Assembly (NCBI GenBank): GCA_963770485.1
Contig: CAVYPX010000016.1
Coordinates: forward strand, 868,001-932,000
Length of the DNA: 64,000 nucleotides
Reading direction: 5' to 3'
From: CAVVEC01 sp963770485
GTDB taxonomy: Bacteria; Acidobacteriota; Terriglobia; Terriglobales; Acidobacteriaceae
A model generated the notes under the pieces. That model was not told where the DNA came from, made no database searches, and saw only the letters and a list, made by a program, of their open reading frames with translations. The position numbers were made by a program, and so were the translations under genes. Every line of letters starts with the position of its first letter. Position 1 is the stretch's first letter. Positions 32,734-41,286 of the stretch are shown here, piece by piece.

Positions 32734-34976
32734 AGAAAAACCTCCTTGTCGTTGTGTTGATCCTCTTGGCGTCCGCAGCCGCGCAGCAGAAGGGCGGCCT
32801 GCCCCTCCCCGATTCGGGCAATGTCACGCTTCCGCTGGACGAATACAACCGGCTGGTCGAGTTGGCAAGTAAGCCCGCAAAAAAACCAGAGACGCCTCCT
32901 CTCAGCTATTCGATCAAACGTGCGGAACTGAAGTTGCAAGTGGAAAATGAATCCGTGCTGGGGAGCATTCAGTTGGAGGGTGAAGTATTCAAGAAGGGCG
33001 AAGTTAAGGTTCCACTGACGGCCGGCATCACGATCCTGGACGCGCATCAAGAGAACAGAGCATTGCCGCTGCAACAGGAAAACGGGACGCAAACAGCTGT
33101 TTTGGCAGGACCGTCTGAGTTTTCCATCACGCTGAATGCAGGGTTGCCGCTGGGCATTGAGGCCGGACGCGCATCGTTCACCTTGCCGGTTCCGGCAGCA
33201 GGTAGCGTACAACTCTCGCTCCTGATTCCCGGCGAGAATACATACACGAACATCAATCCTGGTCTGATTACGGATCGGCGCTCAGAGAAAGGACACACGG
33301 CGATCGAAGCAACGCTTGTGCCCGGACAACCCACCACCATCTGGTGGGCAAGACGGGAAACCGCAGTGCCGGCTGTGCCGCGAGAAGTGCGATTTCTGTC
33401 TGAGGTAAAGACGCTGGTGTCGGTAAGCGAAGCCGAGCTTCGGATTGCGGCACTTGCCGACGTCACCGTCGTGCAGGGTGAACCCTCTCAATTCGAAGTT
33501 GAAGTACCAGAGGGATACGAGGTGACGGGCGTCACCGGACCGTCGCTGGAATCGAGCGAGACAAAACCCGGCGTCCTGATCCTGAAGGTCCGCAGGGCCA
33601 ATCAGCGCGGCCATCAGTTCTTGATTTCGATGGAGCGGCCGCTCAACGGCTCTAAGGCAAGCGTTCCATTTCCAAGCTTCAAGAATGCGCAGCGCGAGAC
33701 TGGAGAGGTTCTGGTCGAAGGGGCGGGGACGATGGAGCTTACGGCAACCAAAGGCGGAGGTCTCAAGCGGATGGACGTACGAGAGGCCAATCCTTTCTTG
33801 CGCTCGCTGGCGCACTATCCGCCGCAAGCAGCATTTCGGTTCCACCGGCAGCCCAACGAGACGCCCAGTTTAGCCCTGGAGTGGACTCGCTTTCCGGACA
33901 GCAGCGTGCTTGCGGCAATTGCAGAGAGCGCGGTGGTTACAACACTCGTGACTTCGGAAGGCAGGTCGCTCACCGAAGTAAAACTCACTGTCAAGAACCA
34001 GGCTCAACCGTTCATGAAAGTGGCGCTGCCGGCGGGAGCGAACATTTTGTCAGCTGACGTGGGGGGAGAGAAGGTCAAGCCGGTACAAGGACCGGATGGA
34101 AGTCGCGTACCATTGTTGCGGCCTGGCTATCGGCCCACGGGCGCCTACGAAGTTTCTTTTGTGTTCATGCATTCCGGGGCGCCCTTTGCTAAAAAAGGCG
34201 GCTCTGAGCTTTCTCTGCCCAGCATGGATGTTCCCATCAATCTGCTGCAGTGGGAGGTGTTTCTGCCCGAGCAATATAAGGTGAAGGACTTCGGCGGCGA
34301 TGTCATGTCGGCGAACTTGGTACCACCCGCTCTGCAGGAAGCTCCGGGCAACATACAGGCTGGAACAATGGGTGGAGTCATGGGAGGTGTGGGCGGGGGT
34401 GTATTTGGCGCTCCGAGCGCCAGCGCGCCAGTATTACCCGGACAATTGGGTGGAATTGTCGTGGATCCAACCGGCGCGGTCGTATCGGGTGCCCGCGTCA
34501 CGGTTACGAACTTGAGCACTGGCTTCACGGCAAGTACGGTTACTAATTCGGCTGGCCGCTGGGTTGTCTCAAATTTTCCTGGCGGCGCCGCAAGACTTAC
34601 GGCTGAGGCAACAGGCTTCAGGTCTACAGTTGAGGGGATCAATTACGAGACCAGCCGAGCCGCGGAATATCCGCTGACTCTGAATGTGGGCGCCGCAGCA
34701 GAATCTATCGAGGTCACCGGTTCCGCTCCGTTGTTTCAAACGGAGAACGCAAACATCAGTTCCAACAATTATTTGCAACTGGCCCAACTCGAAGCGAACG
34801 CGAAGAAGCAGCAGCAGAACGCAGCCTCGGCCAATGTGATGAACCTGCAACGAAGAGTGGCGGGCGTGCTGCCAGTGGCAATCGAGGTGCCGCGCACGGG
34901 CACTTCTTTCCAATTCGTCAGGCCGCTTGTTCTTGATGAGGAAACCAAGGTGACATTCAGCTACAAGAGCAAGTAG
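32730..34976 (+). CDS. Large secreted hypothetical protein with carboxypeptidase-regulatory-like domain, paralogue 2
   Basis: A 748-residue protein with signal peptide MKKNLLVVVLILLASAAAQ. Beta-rich segments match the previous protein (FMKVALPAGANILSADVGGEKV; ELSLPSMDVPINLLQWEVFL). Between the shared middle and the shared C-terminus it has an inserted CarboxypepD_reg-like domain, GQLGGIVVDPTGAVVSGARV through NFPGGAARLTAEATGF, which is the plug-like domain typical of acidobacterial Oar-type TonB receptors. A glycine-rich linker (GGVMGGVGGGVFG) precedes it. The C-terminus ends VAGVLPVAIEVPRTG then DEETKVTFSYK. It has no beta-barrel, so it is not a receptor itself. It overlaps the upstream gene by 4 bp. 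Confidence 0.78.
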   Translation: MKKNLLVVVLILLASAAAQQKGGLPLPDSGNVTLPLDEYNRLVELASKPAKKPETPPLSYSIKRAELKLQVENESVLGSIQLEGEVFKKGEVKVPLTAGITILDAHQENRALPLQQENGTQTAVLAGPSEFSITLNAGLPLGIEAGRASFTLPVPAAGSVQLSLLIPGENTYTNINPGLITDRRSEKGHTAIEATLVPGQPTTIWWARRETAVPAVPREVRFLSEVKTLVSVSEAELRIAALADVTVVQGEPSQFEVEVPEGYEVTGVTGPSLESSETKPGVLILKVRRANQRGHQFLISMERPLNGSKASVPFPSFKNAQRETGEVLVEGAGTMELTATKGGGLKRMDVREANPFLRSLAHYPPQAAFRFHRQPNETPSLALEWTRFPDSSVLAAIAESAVVTTLVTSEGRSLTEVKLTVKNQAQPFMKVALPAGANILSADVGGEKVKPVQGPDGSRVPLLRPGYRPTGAYEVSFVFMHSGAPFAKKGGSELSLPSMDVPINLLQWEVFLPEQYKVKDFGGDVMSANLVPPALQEAPGNIQAGTMGGVMGGVGGGVFGAPSASAPVLPGQLGGIVVDPTGAVVSGARVTVTNLSTGFTASTVTNSAGRWVVSNFPGGAARLTAEATGFRSTVEGINYETSRAAEYPLTLNVGAAAESIEVTGSAPLFQTENANISSNNYLQLAQLEANAKKQQQNAASANVMNLQRRVAGVLPVAIEVPRTGTSFQFVRPLVLDEETKVTFSYKSK

Positions 34977-35102
34977 CGGTTTATTGACGCTGATCCGCTT
35001 TTTCGCCAGAGACCTGAGCAATCCTGTTTCGCGCGTATGCGGGCCATCCCGCCACGGGTCGAGCCTCGTTTAGGGCACATATATAAGGTCGTAGAGTTGT
35101 GA

Positions 35103-35477
35103 CGGCCGCCGCCTCCGGTCCAGAAACCGTCTCGACTCCCTCGGTCCAAACACACTCTGGAGGTGGTTAGCCCAGGGAACGGCTACGTCGCAGGCCTGGA
35201 CTGTGCAGCGATCGGCAAAGCCTGTGTCGTTCTGGGCGGTGGCCGTGCCCAGAAAGAAGATTCGGTGGATCCAACGGTGGGCCTGGTGTTGCACAAGAAG
35301 GTAACCGAGCGAGTTTCACTCGGCGAACCCCTCTGCAGCATTCATTACAATTCGGAGGAGCGAGCGGCTCAGGCGCGGACCTTGATGACTGAGAGCTATC
35401 AGATTGGGGACACTCTTGCACGGCGTAAGCGCCCGCTCGTCCATAAAATTATCTCTTCCTCGGGCAGGCACAACTAA
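35103..35477 (+). pseudogene. 3' remnant of a pyrimidine-nucleoside (thymidine) phosphorylase gene
   Basis: From an in-frame stop at 35100 the frame reads into a clear C-terminal PYNP domain: GYVAGLDCAAIGKACVVLGG, GRAQKEDSVDPTVGLVLHKK and GEPLCSIHYN. The enzyme normally has about 430 residues; the catalytic alpha/beta domains are missing, and the first 20 codons are unrelated. GTG 35163 could start a 104-residue peptide, but it would have no activity. The remnant lies directly before nupC, with no spacer (35477/35478), as in an intact nucleoside-salvage operon (pdp-nupC-deoC), so the deletion removed its 5' part. Confidence 0.75.
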
Positions 35478-36722
35478 ATGGGCCGCTTCACCGGGATTCT
35501 CGGCGTCCTTACGATGCTGGCGCTGGCGTTCATCGCTTCCACCAACCGGCGCGCCATTCGCATCAAGACAGTGGGCTGGGGATTGGGACTGCAGTTCGCT
35601 TTCGCTTTGTTTGTGTTGAAGCTTGACCTGGGTCGCGCCGTTTTTCAGAAAGCCGGGGACGGCGTCAAATGGCTGCTCAGTTTTTCTTTTCCCGGTTCGC
35701 AATTTGTTTTTGGCGATCTGGGCAAACAGGGCTCCCCCCTGGGCTTCTACTTCGCCTTCCAAGTCCTGCCGACCATCATCTTCATCGCCGCATTTTTCGC
35801 CGTGCTCTACCACTTTGGAATTATGCAGTTCATCATCAAACAGGCGGCGCGGGTCATGACGCGCTTCATGGGCGCGAGCGGCGCCGAGTCGCTCAATGTG
35901 GCGGCAAGCATCTTTATGGGACAGACTGAGGCGCCACTCACCATCCGGCCTTTTCTCCCCGACCTGACTCGCTCCGAACTGATGACGGTCATGACCAGCG
36001 GCATGGCACATGTTTCCGGCGGGATCATGGCGGCCTATATCGCCTTCGGTATCGAGCCCAAACATCTGCTGAGCGCCGTGATCATGACCGCGCCCGGGAC
36101 GATTTTGATTTCCAAGATGCTGGTGCCGGAAACCGAAACGCCGAAAACCGCCGGCCGCGTGGTGATGAGCGCAGAGGAAGCGGCCAAGGAAAAGGAGGAG
36201 AACCTGCTGGGCGCCGTAGCCCGAGGCACTACCGACGGGTTGTATCTGGCCCTCAACGTCGGGGCGATGTTGATTTCATTCATTGCGCTGATTGCGCTGA
36301 CCAACGGCATTATGGGCGGCATTCACAGTGGGCTGGCACACCTCGGTTTCTACTGGTTCCCACAGAGTCTGGAAAGGATTTTTGGCGTTCTGTTTTCCCC
36401 GGTGGCTTGGATCATTGGCATCCCTTGGAAGGACTGCCCCGCCATCGGCAACCTCCTGGGGACACGCATGGCCCTTAATGAATTGGTTGCCTTTTCCATG
36501 CTGGGTCCGCAAAAGGCGGTACTCGATCCGCGGTCTTTTACTATTGCAACGTTTGCGCTATGTGGGTTTGCGAATCTAAGCTCGATCGGGATTCAGATCG
36601 GCGGCATTGGCGCCCTGGCGCCCAACAAAAGAAGGGAGCTCGCGCGCCTCGGCTTCCGGGCCATGCTCGCCGGAACCATGGCTAACCTGATGTCAGCGTC
36701 GATCGCGGGCATGCTCCTATAG
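35478..36722 (+). CDS. nupC: Concentrative nucleoside transporter (NupC/CNT family)
   Basis: A 414-residue inner-membrane protein with about ten hydrophobic segments. Signature parts are FGIMQFIIKQAARVMTRFMG, GASGAESLNVAASIFMGQTE and APLTIRPFLP, with the helix-hairpin tips that bind nucleoside, then MTSGMAHVSGGIMAAYI, LNELVAFSML, and GFANLSSIGIQIGGIGALAP at the end. CNT proteins import nucleosides with protons or sodium. The gene follows the phosphorylase remnant without a gap and converges with deoC, overlapping it by 6 bp at the 3' ends. A working nupC next to a dead phosphorylase suggests salvage now depends on other enzymes. Confidence 0.95.
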   Translation: MGRFTGILGVLTMLALAFIASTNRRAIRIKTVGWGLGLQFAFALFVLKLDLGRAVFQKAGDGVKWLLSFSFPGSQFVFGDLGKQGSPLGFYFAFQVLPTIIFIAAFFAVLYHFGIMQFIIKQAARVMTRFMGASGAESLNVAASIFMGQTEAPLTIRPFLPDLTRSELMTVMTSGMAHVSGGIMAAYIAFGIEPKHLLSAVIMTAPGTILISKMLVPETETPKTAGRVVMSAEEAAKEKEENLLGAVARGTTDGLYLALNVGAMLISFIALIALTNGIMGGIHSGLAHLGFYWFPQSLERIFGVLFSPVAWIIGIPWKDCPAIGNLLGTRMALNELVAFSMLGPQKAVLDPRSFTIATFALCGFANLSSIGIQIGGIGALAPNKRRELARLGFRAMLAGTMANLMSASIAGMLL

Positions 36723-37430
36723 CCGTTCACCCAATTCCCGGACGATCTTCACTCCGCTGCTGGTGCCGATACGGTTGGCCCCGGCTGCGAACATTGCCAG
36801 GGCATCGCTGGCGCTGCGAATGCCTCCCGCGGCTTTCACGCCCACGTGTCGCCCCACGGTGCGGCGCATCAGCGCGACATCGGCCACAGTTGCACCCCCA
36901 CCCAGAAAACCCGTTGAGGTCTTCACGAAATCCGCCTTGGCTTGCACGCTGAGTTCACACGCAATTCGCTTTTCTTCGTCGGTGAGAAGTCCGGTCTCCA
37001 GGATGACTTTGAGTATGGCATCGCGGGCATGGGTCTCCTCCGCCACGCTGCGGATGTCCGACAGGGTCAGTTCGCTGTCTCCAGACTTGAGCGCGCCGAT
37101 ATTCAAAACCATGTCGATCTCGCTTGCGCCTAGACGCAGAGCTTCGGCGGCCTCAAATCGCTTAACGCTGGTCAGCGTCGCGCCCAGCGGGAACCCCGCA
37201 ACTGTCGCCACCTTGACCCCGCTCCCTTGCACTCGCGATGCAGCCAAACTGACATAACATGGATTCACCACGACCGCCGCGAATCCAAACTCCCGCGCTT
37301 CACAACACAGCTGGACAATCTGGTCCGCGGTGGCTTCCGGGCGCAGATTCGTGTGATCAATTAGCTTCGCCAAGGCTTGCGGGGTCAGAGTTTGGCTGCG
37401 CTCATGACTGGGGGACTCATTAATCGGCAT
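36717..37430 (-). CDS. deoC: Deoxyribose-phosphate aldolase DeoC
   Basis: A 237-residue class I aldolase that splits 2-deoxyribose-5-phosphate into glyceraldehyde-3-phosphate and acetaldehyde, the last step of deoxynucleoside breakdown. Landmarks: LAKLIDHTNLRPEAT, VVVNPCYV, VAGFPLGA, EIDMVLNIGALKSGD, the catalytic lysine regions LKVILETGLL and FVKTSTGF (Schiff-base Lys), then VGVKAAGGIRSASDA. Length and order are normal. It is convergent with nupC, which together with the phosphorylase remnant marks a former deoxynucleoside-use locus. Confidence 0.96.
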   Translation of the reverse strand: MPINESPSHERSQTLTPQALAKLIDHTNLRPEATADQIVQLCCEAREFGFAAVVVNPCYVSLAASRVQGSGVKVATVAGFPLGATLTSVKRFEAAEALRLGASEIDMVLNIGALKSGDSELTLSDIRSVAEETHARDAILKVILETGLLTDEEKRIACELSVQAKADFVKTSTGFLGGGATVADVALMRRTVGRHVGVKAAGGIRSASDALAMFAAGANRIGTSSGVKIVRELGERL

Positions 37431-37479
37431 ACCGCAGTCGATCTTACTAGATTTTTCCTGGGGCGGTTGACTGGCCTGG

Positions 37480-38529
37480 TTAATCCAAACTTCCGGCGAA
37501 GTTTTCCCGGACGTAGTGGAAGAAGATAGACGTCGAAGTGTGGGCCTCAGGGAGTGGGTCGCGGGAGTGGGGAATCTCGCGCCCGCGATAGAGCAGGGCG
37601 TCGCCGATGGCCTGATGGACGGTGACCTTGCCCGACTCGGTATGAAGCTGCAGTGGCCAGGGCGTGACGCTGCGCGGCTCGGGCGCGTAATCCAGGCACA
37701 AGGTGATGCTGAACTCGCACTGTTCGCGGTCGGTGTGTTTTTTCAAGATCGCTCCTGGCTGGTACGAAGCCAGGTAGACATAAGACGGCTTCACGGGTTC
37801 GCCTGCGATGGCGGCCACGGTTGCGGTCAGCTGCTGGTGAAAAAAGCGGGCGACGCCTTCATTGTGAACGACATAGCGGCGGGAACTCTGGTAGTCTCCG
37901 AGACTAATTTTTCCCGTCCTGATCTGGTGGCGATAGTAGCGGCGCAAGGCCGCGAGGTGAAAAGGATGAATCAGCCGGGCTACAGGAACATACCCTCGTG
38001 TTTGGAACTGAGGTCTGCAAACGGAAACGATTGCATTCCATTGCTTGCGACGGTCGGAGGCGTAGTTCTCCAGCACCAGAAGATTCGCCATGCACAGAAC
38101 ACTGAGGGCCTCTGGCGAGAGCCCTGACGGTGCGGGATGGCCCGGTTGCGCGCCCGACAGCAAGGCAGCGAACTTCGGGCCGAGCCAGAACGGGCGCACA
38201 GCGCCGCTTCCCGGGTCGGTGACCCAAAGTATTTCGTTTGGCGCCGCGAAATTCTCGCGTGGCCAAGAGGGAATGTCGATTTCCTGCGGCGGCTCCCCGT
38301 TGCCCGGGAAGCGGCAATGGGGATTTACAAAAAGCGGACGATCAGTCAGGCCCTCCCAGAAGCCTGGCCGGAGGAGAAATCGCTCTGGGACCAGGTGGCC
38401 CGGCTGATCGTCCAGGCGGCAATGGAAGAGCGAGCGGGGTAGCTCAGTTCCGGATGCGGAAGGCCCCGGCTCCCCTACCAGTCGCTCAATCCATGCCAGC
38501 CAATCTGCGTCGTTTACCGGTGTAGCCAT
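37480..38529 (-). CDS. 2OG-Fe(II) oxygenase-like protein
   Basis: A 349-residue protein. The C-terminal third has YLASYQPGAILKKHTDREQC (H-x-D), then a beta strand SITLCLDY and later GDALLYRGREIPHSRDPLP with the distal histidine, the iron-binding pattern of prolyl-hydroxylase-like 2-oxoglutarate oxygenases. The first 230 residues are a separate unassigned domain with several tryptophans. The substrate is unknown. Its ATG lies 16 bp inside the end of the upstream oxygenase gene, so the pair is co-translated. Because two oxygenases of different architecture are coupled, sequential hydroxylation of one target is a reasonable inference. Confidence 0.72.
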   Translation of the reverse strand: MATPVNDADWLAWIERLVGEPGPSASGTELPRSLFHCRLDDQPGHLVPERFLLRPGFWEGLTDRPLFVNPHCRFPGNGEPPQEIDIPSWPRENFAAPNEILWVTDPGSGAVRPFWLGPKFAALLSGAQPGHPAPSGLSPEALSVLCMANLLVLENYASDRRKQWNAIVSVCRPQFQTRGYVPVARLIHPFHLAALRRYYRHQIRTGKISLGDYQSSRRYVVHNEGVARFFHQQLTATVAAIAGEPVKPSYVYLASYQPGAILKKHTDREQCEFSITLCLDYAPEPRSVTPWPLQLHTESGKVTVHQAIGDALLYRGREIPHSRDPLPEAHTSTSIFFHYVRENFAGSLD

Positions 38530-39599
38530 CCGTTGACCGTGAATCGGCTATCGGGGAATGCTTCAGAAGGGCATTCCACCGGGGTGATTTCGTGCGCCAG
38601 CGAACTGACGAACAGCACCATCTGGTTCTGCTCGGGCACGATGACGCGATAATTTGCGGTTGGCACGTACTGGTTGTTCTCCCAGCGCGAATCGTAGATG
38701 CGCAGTTCTCCGCCGCGAAACTTCTTCGGCTCACGATGGAAGAAGTAGACAAAGGTGATCTCCCGCGAGGCAATCTCTTCCGCTCCGTTGTCGCAATGCC
38801 AATGGAAGAAATCGCCGTGGTTGCTGGCGGTAATCTGCGCTTCCACACGGGAGATGGGGAACGTCTGGTGGCCGAGCTTCCGCAGAACCCGCGGCAAGCA
38901 GGCCTGAAGACGGTCCACGATGACGGACTGGTGTTTACCGAGATCGACGAGCACGCGCGAGCGGCGGTGTTCATAGTCAACGGCTCCGCCGGCAACGCCC
39001 GGCGAAACCACTTCGCTGACTTGGAACTCCATTTCCCGCTGGAGCGTGTCCTGCATCAGCGCGTTCAGTTCGGCTGAAGCCAGGAACTCGTCGAGCACCA
39101 CGCACTCGGCCGGCATAAACTCCGGCGTTTCAAGCAGGGCGACTCCGCCGGTGGCGCGGCGCGCAGGCTCTGTGGCTGTTCGAGCCGCCAAGCTTGCACC
39201 GGTCGGCTGCGTACGTGCCCACACGCCGCCCGGCGGGCTCGGACCGGGCGGCTGCGGACCGCTGCGGTTCGGGTCACCCGGACCTGGGGCGGGGGTCGGC
39301 GGAGGTCCGCCGGCATGAATCACCCCCGGGTCTTGCTGGGGACGGCTCGAAGACAACCCCGACTGCTGCTGGAGCAACCGTCGGGCAATGCCTTCTCCTA
39401 ATACCCCATAGGCTCGTTCTGCGATGACTTCTCCAACTACACGAGTGATCGTTTCGGCCACCGCATTCCCCGAAACACTCACCTGACTTCTTGCGCGCTG
39501 TAGTAGCTTCGCAAGCAGTTCCCTCTCTGACACGTTGAGGATGCGCTCGTCGCACAACAGGGTGTCAGAGAGACGGTCGATGCTCTCTCTTGCTGCCAT
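38514..39599 (-). CDS. 2OG-Fe(II) oxygenase with N-terminal helical domain and proline-rich linker
   Basis: A 361-residue protein. Residues 1-75 are a helical domain (SERELLAKLLQRARSQVSV, VVGEVIAERAYGVLGEGIA) resembling leader-like or docking helices. Residues about 90-145 are a proline/glycine linker (PPPTPAPGPGDPN). The rest is a P4Hc-type oxygenase with FFHWHCDNG (H-x-D), ITFVYFFHREPKKFRGGEL, the distal histidine in SSLAHEITPV, and the 2OG-binding arginine in SRFTVNGWLH. All iron and cosubstrate ligands seem present. ATG 39599 has AGGAGG seven bases upstream, excluding the longer frame. First gene of a two-oxygenase operon; substrate unknown. Confidence 0.82.
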   Translation of the reverse strand: MAARESIDRLSDTLLCDERILNVSERELLAKLLQRARSQVSVSGNAVAETITRVVGEVIAERAYGVLGEGIARRLLQQQSGLSSSRPQQDPGVIHAGGPPPTPAPGPGDPNRSGPQPPGPSPPGGVWARTQPTGASLAARTATEPARRATGGVALLETPEFMPAECVVLDEFLASAELNALMQDTLQREMEFQVSEVVSPGVAGGAVDYEHRRSRVLVDLGKHQSVIVDRLQACLPRVLRKLGHQTFPISRVEAQITASNHGDFFHWHCDNGAEEIASREITFVYFFHREPKKFRGGELRIYDSRWENNQYVPTANYRVIVPEQNQMVLFVSSLAHEITPVECPSEAFPDSRFTVNGWLHR

Positions 39600-39750
39600 C
39601 GGACACCTCCTGAAAAAAGACACACGAACTCAGGAGCCGGGCAGTCCGGTAAGCGAAGGGGATTGAAGCGTAGCAAGAAAAAGCGCGACAGGGAAGCACT
39701 AATTCAGTTTCGTGAGAAGAATCTTGTGGAAAAACAGTTTGAACGTGCCG

Positions 39751-40446
39751 TTACTTTTCCGCCATCGCGCCGACCAGCGACTCAAAGATCTTGAAGCCGT
39801 CGGTTCCGCCAAGTTCTGGTTCGCTGGCACGTTCCGGATGCGGCATCATGCCAAGCACGTTCCGGCCCGGATTGCAGATGCCGGCAATATTGTCCAGGGA
39901 TCCGTTGGGATTAGAGCCTGCGGTGACTTGGCCGTCCGGAGTTGTGTAGCGAAATACAACACTCTTGTCCCTGCGTAGTTCGGCGAGGGTGATTTCATCG
40001 CAGAAGTAGTTGCCGGCCATGTGGCCAATGGGAATGGTCAGCACCTCGCCCTGGCGGCAGGCGGCAGTGAATGGGGTGTCGGCGTTCTCCACGCGTACTT
40101 GCACGGGCTTACAAACGTACCTCAGCCCTGCATTGCACATCAGCGCTCCCGGCAGCAGCCCGGACTCGCACAGAATCTGGAAACCATTGCAGATGCCCAG
40201 CACCAGCCCGCCACCGGCGGCGAAGTTGCGTACCGACTCCATCACTGGGGAAAACTTGGCGATGGCGCCGGTGCGCAGATAGTCGCCGTAAGCGAAGCCC
40301 CCGGGAACAATAATGGCGTCGCAGTTCTGCAGGTCGTGGGACTCGTGCCAGAGGAACGTCACCGGCTGCTTCGCGACCTTCTGGACGGTCCAGTAGGCAT
40401 CGTGATCGCAGTTGGATCCGGGGAAAATGATGACACCGAATTTCAT
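39751..40446 (-). CDS. purQ: Phosphoribosylformylglycinamidine synthase subunit PurQ
   Basis: A 231-residue class I glutamine amidotransferase supplying ammonia to PurL in purine synthesis. Visible: VIIFPGSNCDHDAY, IVPGGFAYGDYLRTGAIA, the nucleophile cysteine in GLVLGICNGFQIL, and the histidine-glutamate pair in MMPHPERASE. Length is typical. No purL or purS is adjacent, so the complex must be completed by genes elsewhere. The start ATG at 40446 opens the first strand directly. It is divergent from the AI-2E-like fragment. Confidence 0.96.
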   Translation of the reverse strand: MKFGVIIFPGSNCDHDAYWTVQKVAKQPVTFLWHESHDLQNCDAIIVPGGFAYGDYLRTGAIAKFSPVMESVRNFAAGGGLVLGICNGFQILCESGLLPGALMCNAGLRYVCKPVQVRVENADTPFTAACRQGEVLTIPIGHMAGNYFCDEITLAELRRDKSVVFRYTTPDGQVTAGSNPNGSLDNIAGICNPGRNVLGMMPHPERASEPELGGTDGFKIFESLVGAMAEK

Positions 40447-40529
40447 CGAGTTGGCCCCAGTAGCGAGTATGCTGTGAGTCTAACATGAAGGGCGATGTGT
40501 CCTAGTATTTCGGAGTACATCATACAGGC

Positions 40530-41003
40530 ATGAATTTGGGCGAACATGCCCGCCTCACGGGCGGCGCGCTGAAGAACTGGTTCATCGCTCAGTGTCAGGA
40601 CTCGCTTGCGGTTGGGATCTTGTGGCTGGCCGGCCTTTACGTCCTGAAAATTCCGTGGGCTCCGCTGTGGGCGTTGCTGGCTGCGATTTTGCAGTTTGTA
40701 CCCCACCTGGGCCCGGTGCTGGGGCTGATCGGTCCCGTCCTGGCTGCGACCGTGAAATGGACGGACTGGGAGCATCCGCTTTACGTGCTGATCCTGTACG
40801 CCGGGATTGTGGTTCTTGATGGCCTCCTGCTGCAACCGTATCTTATGAAGCGGACGGCGAAGGTACCAATGTGGGCGTCGATTCTGACGCCGATTGTGCT
40901 GGGTTTCCTGATTCCGTTCTGGGGAGTGTTGTTGGCGCCACCGTTGCTGGCGGTGGTGTACGCCTATCGCGCTCATGATGCCAAGCAAGCGGACACCTGC
41001 TAG
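40530..41003 (+). CDS. AI-2E/PerM family transporter-like protein, short form
   Basis: A 157-residue membrane protein covering only the second half of the AI-2E exporter (PerM) fold: FIAQCQDSLAVGILWLAGLY, the conserved core LLAAILQFVPHLGPVLGLIG, then LDGLLLQPYLMKRTAKVPMW and a last hydrophobic helix pair. Full-length members have about 350 residues with extra N-terminal helices. The ATG at 40530 has no good ribosome-binding site and only 83 bp separates it from purQ, so this is likely a 5'-truncated gene, although a short functional form cannot be excluded. Confidence 0.65.
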   Translation: MNLGEHARLTGGALKNWFIAQCQDSLAVGILWLAGLYVLKIPWAPLWALLAAILQFVPHLGPVLGLIGPVLAATVKWTDWEHPLYVLILYAGIVVLDGLLLQPYLMKRTAKVPMWASILTPIVLGFLIPFWGVLLAPPLLAVVYAYRAHDAKQADTC

Positions 41004-41286
41004 TGACACGTTTCGTGGTTCCTTCGTGTGACTTCGTATTCTTCCTGGTTGCTTTGGTCCCAGCTCGGGGCGGCGAAAGCAAGAACCGCGAAGGACACAA
41101 CTGGGCACGAAGGAAACCCGGCGACGGAACTCCAGGTTAAGGAATTCCCATGTCCCCGTGCTATAATCTCAGTTCGCCTGCATTGGTTTCTAGGCAATCC
41201 CGAGGCTGTCCAATGATCTCTTCTACGGGCGAGTCCTGCGGAGTCAGGATCAGCGCATTCAAAGTTCATTAGAATGAGGTATCTCC
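41004..41286. other. Intergenic region with repeat-like sequence and probable yebC promoter
   Basis: 41010-41115 has CGTGGTTCCTTCGTG and the related AAGAACCGCGAAGGACAC, a palindromic pattern like other intergenic repeats here. A TATAAT (41162-41167) lies 120 bp before yebC and is the likely -10; its -35 is weak. Confidence 0.45.
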
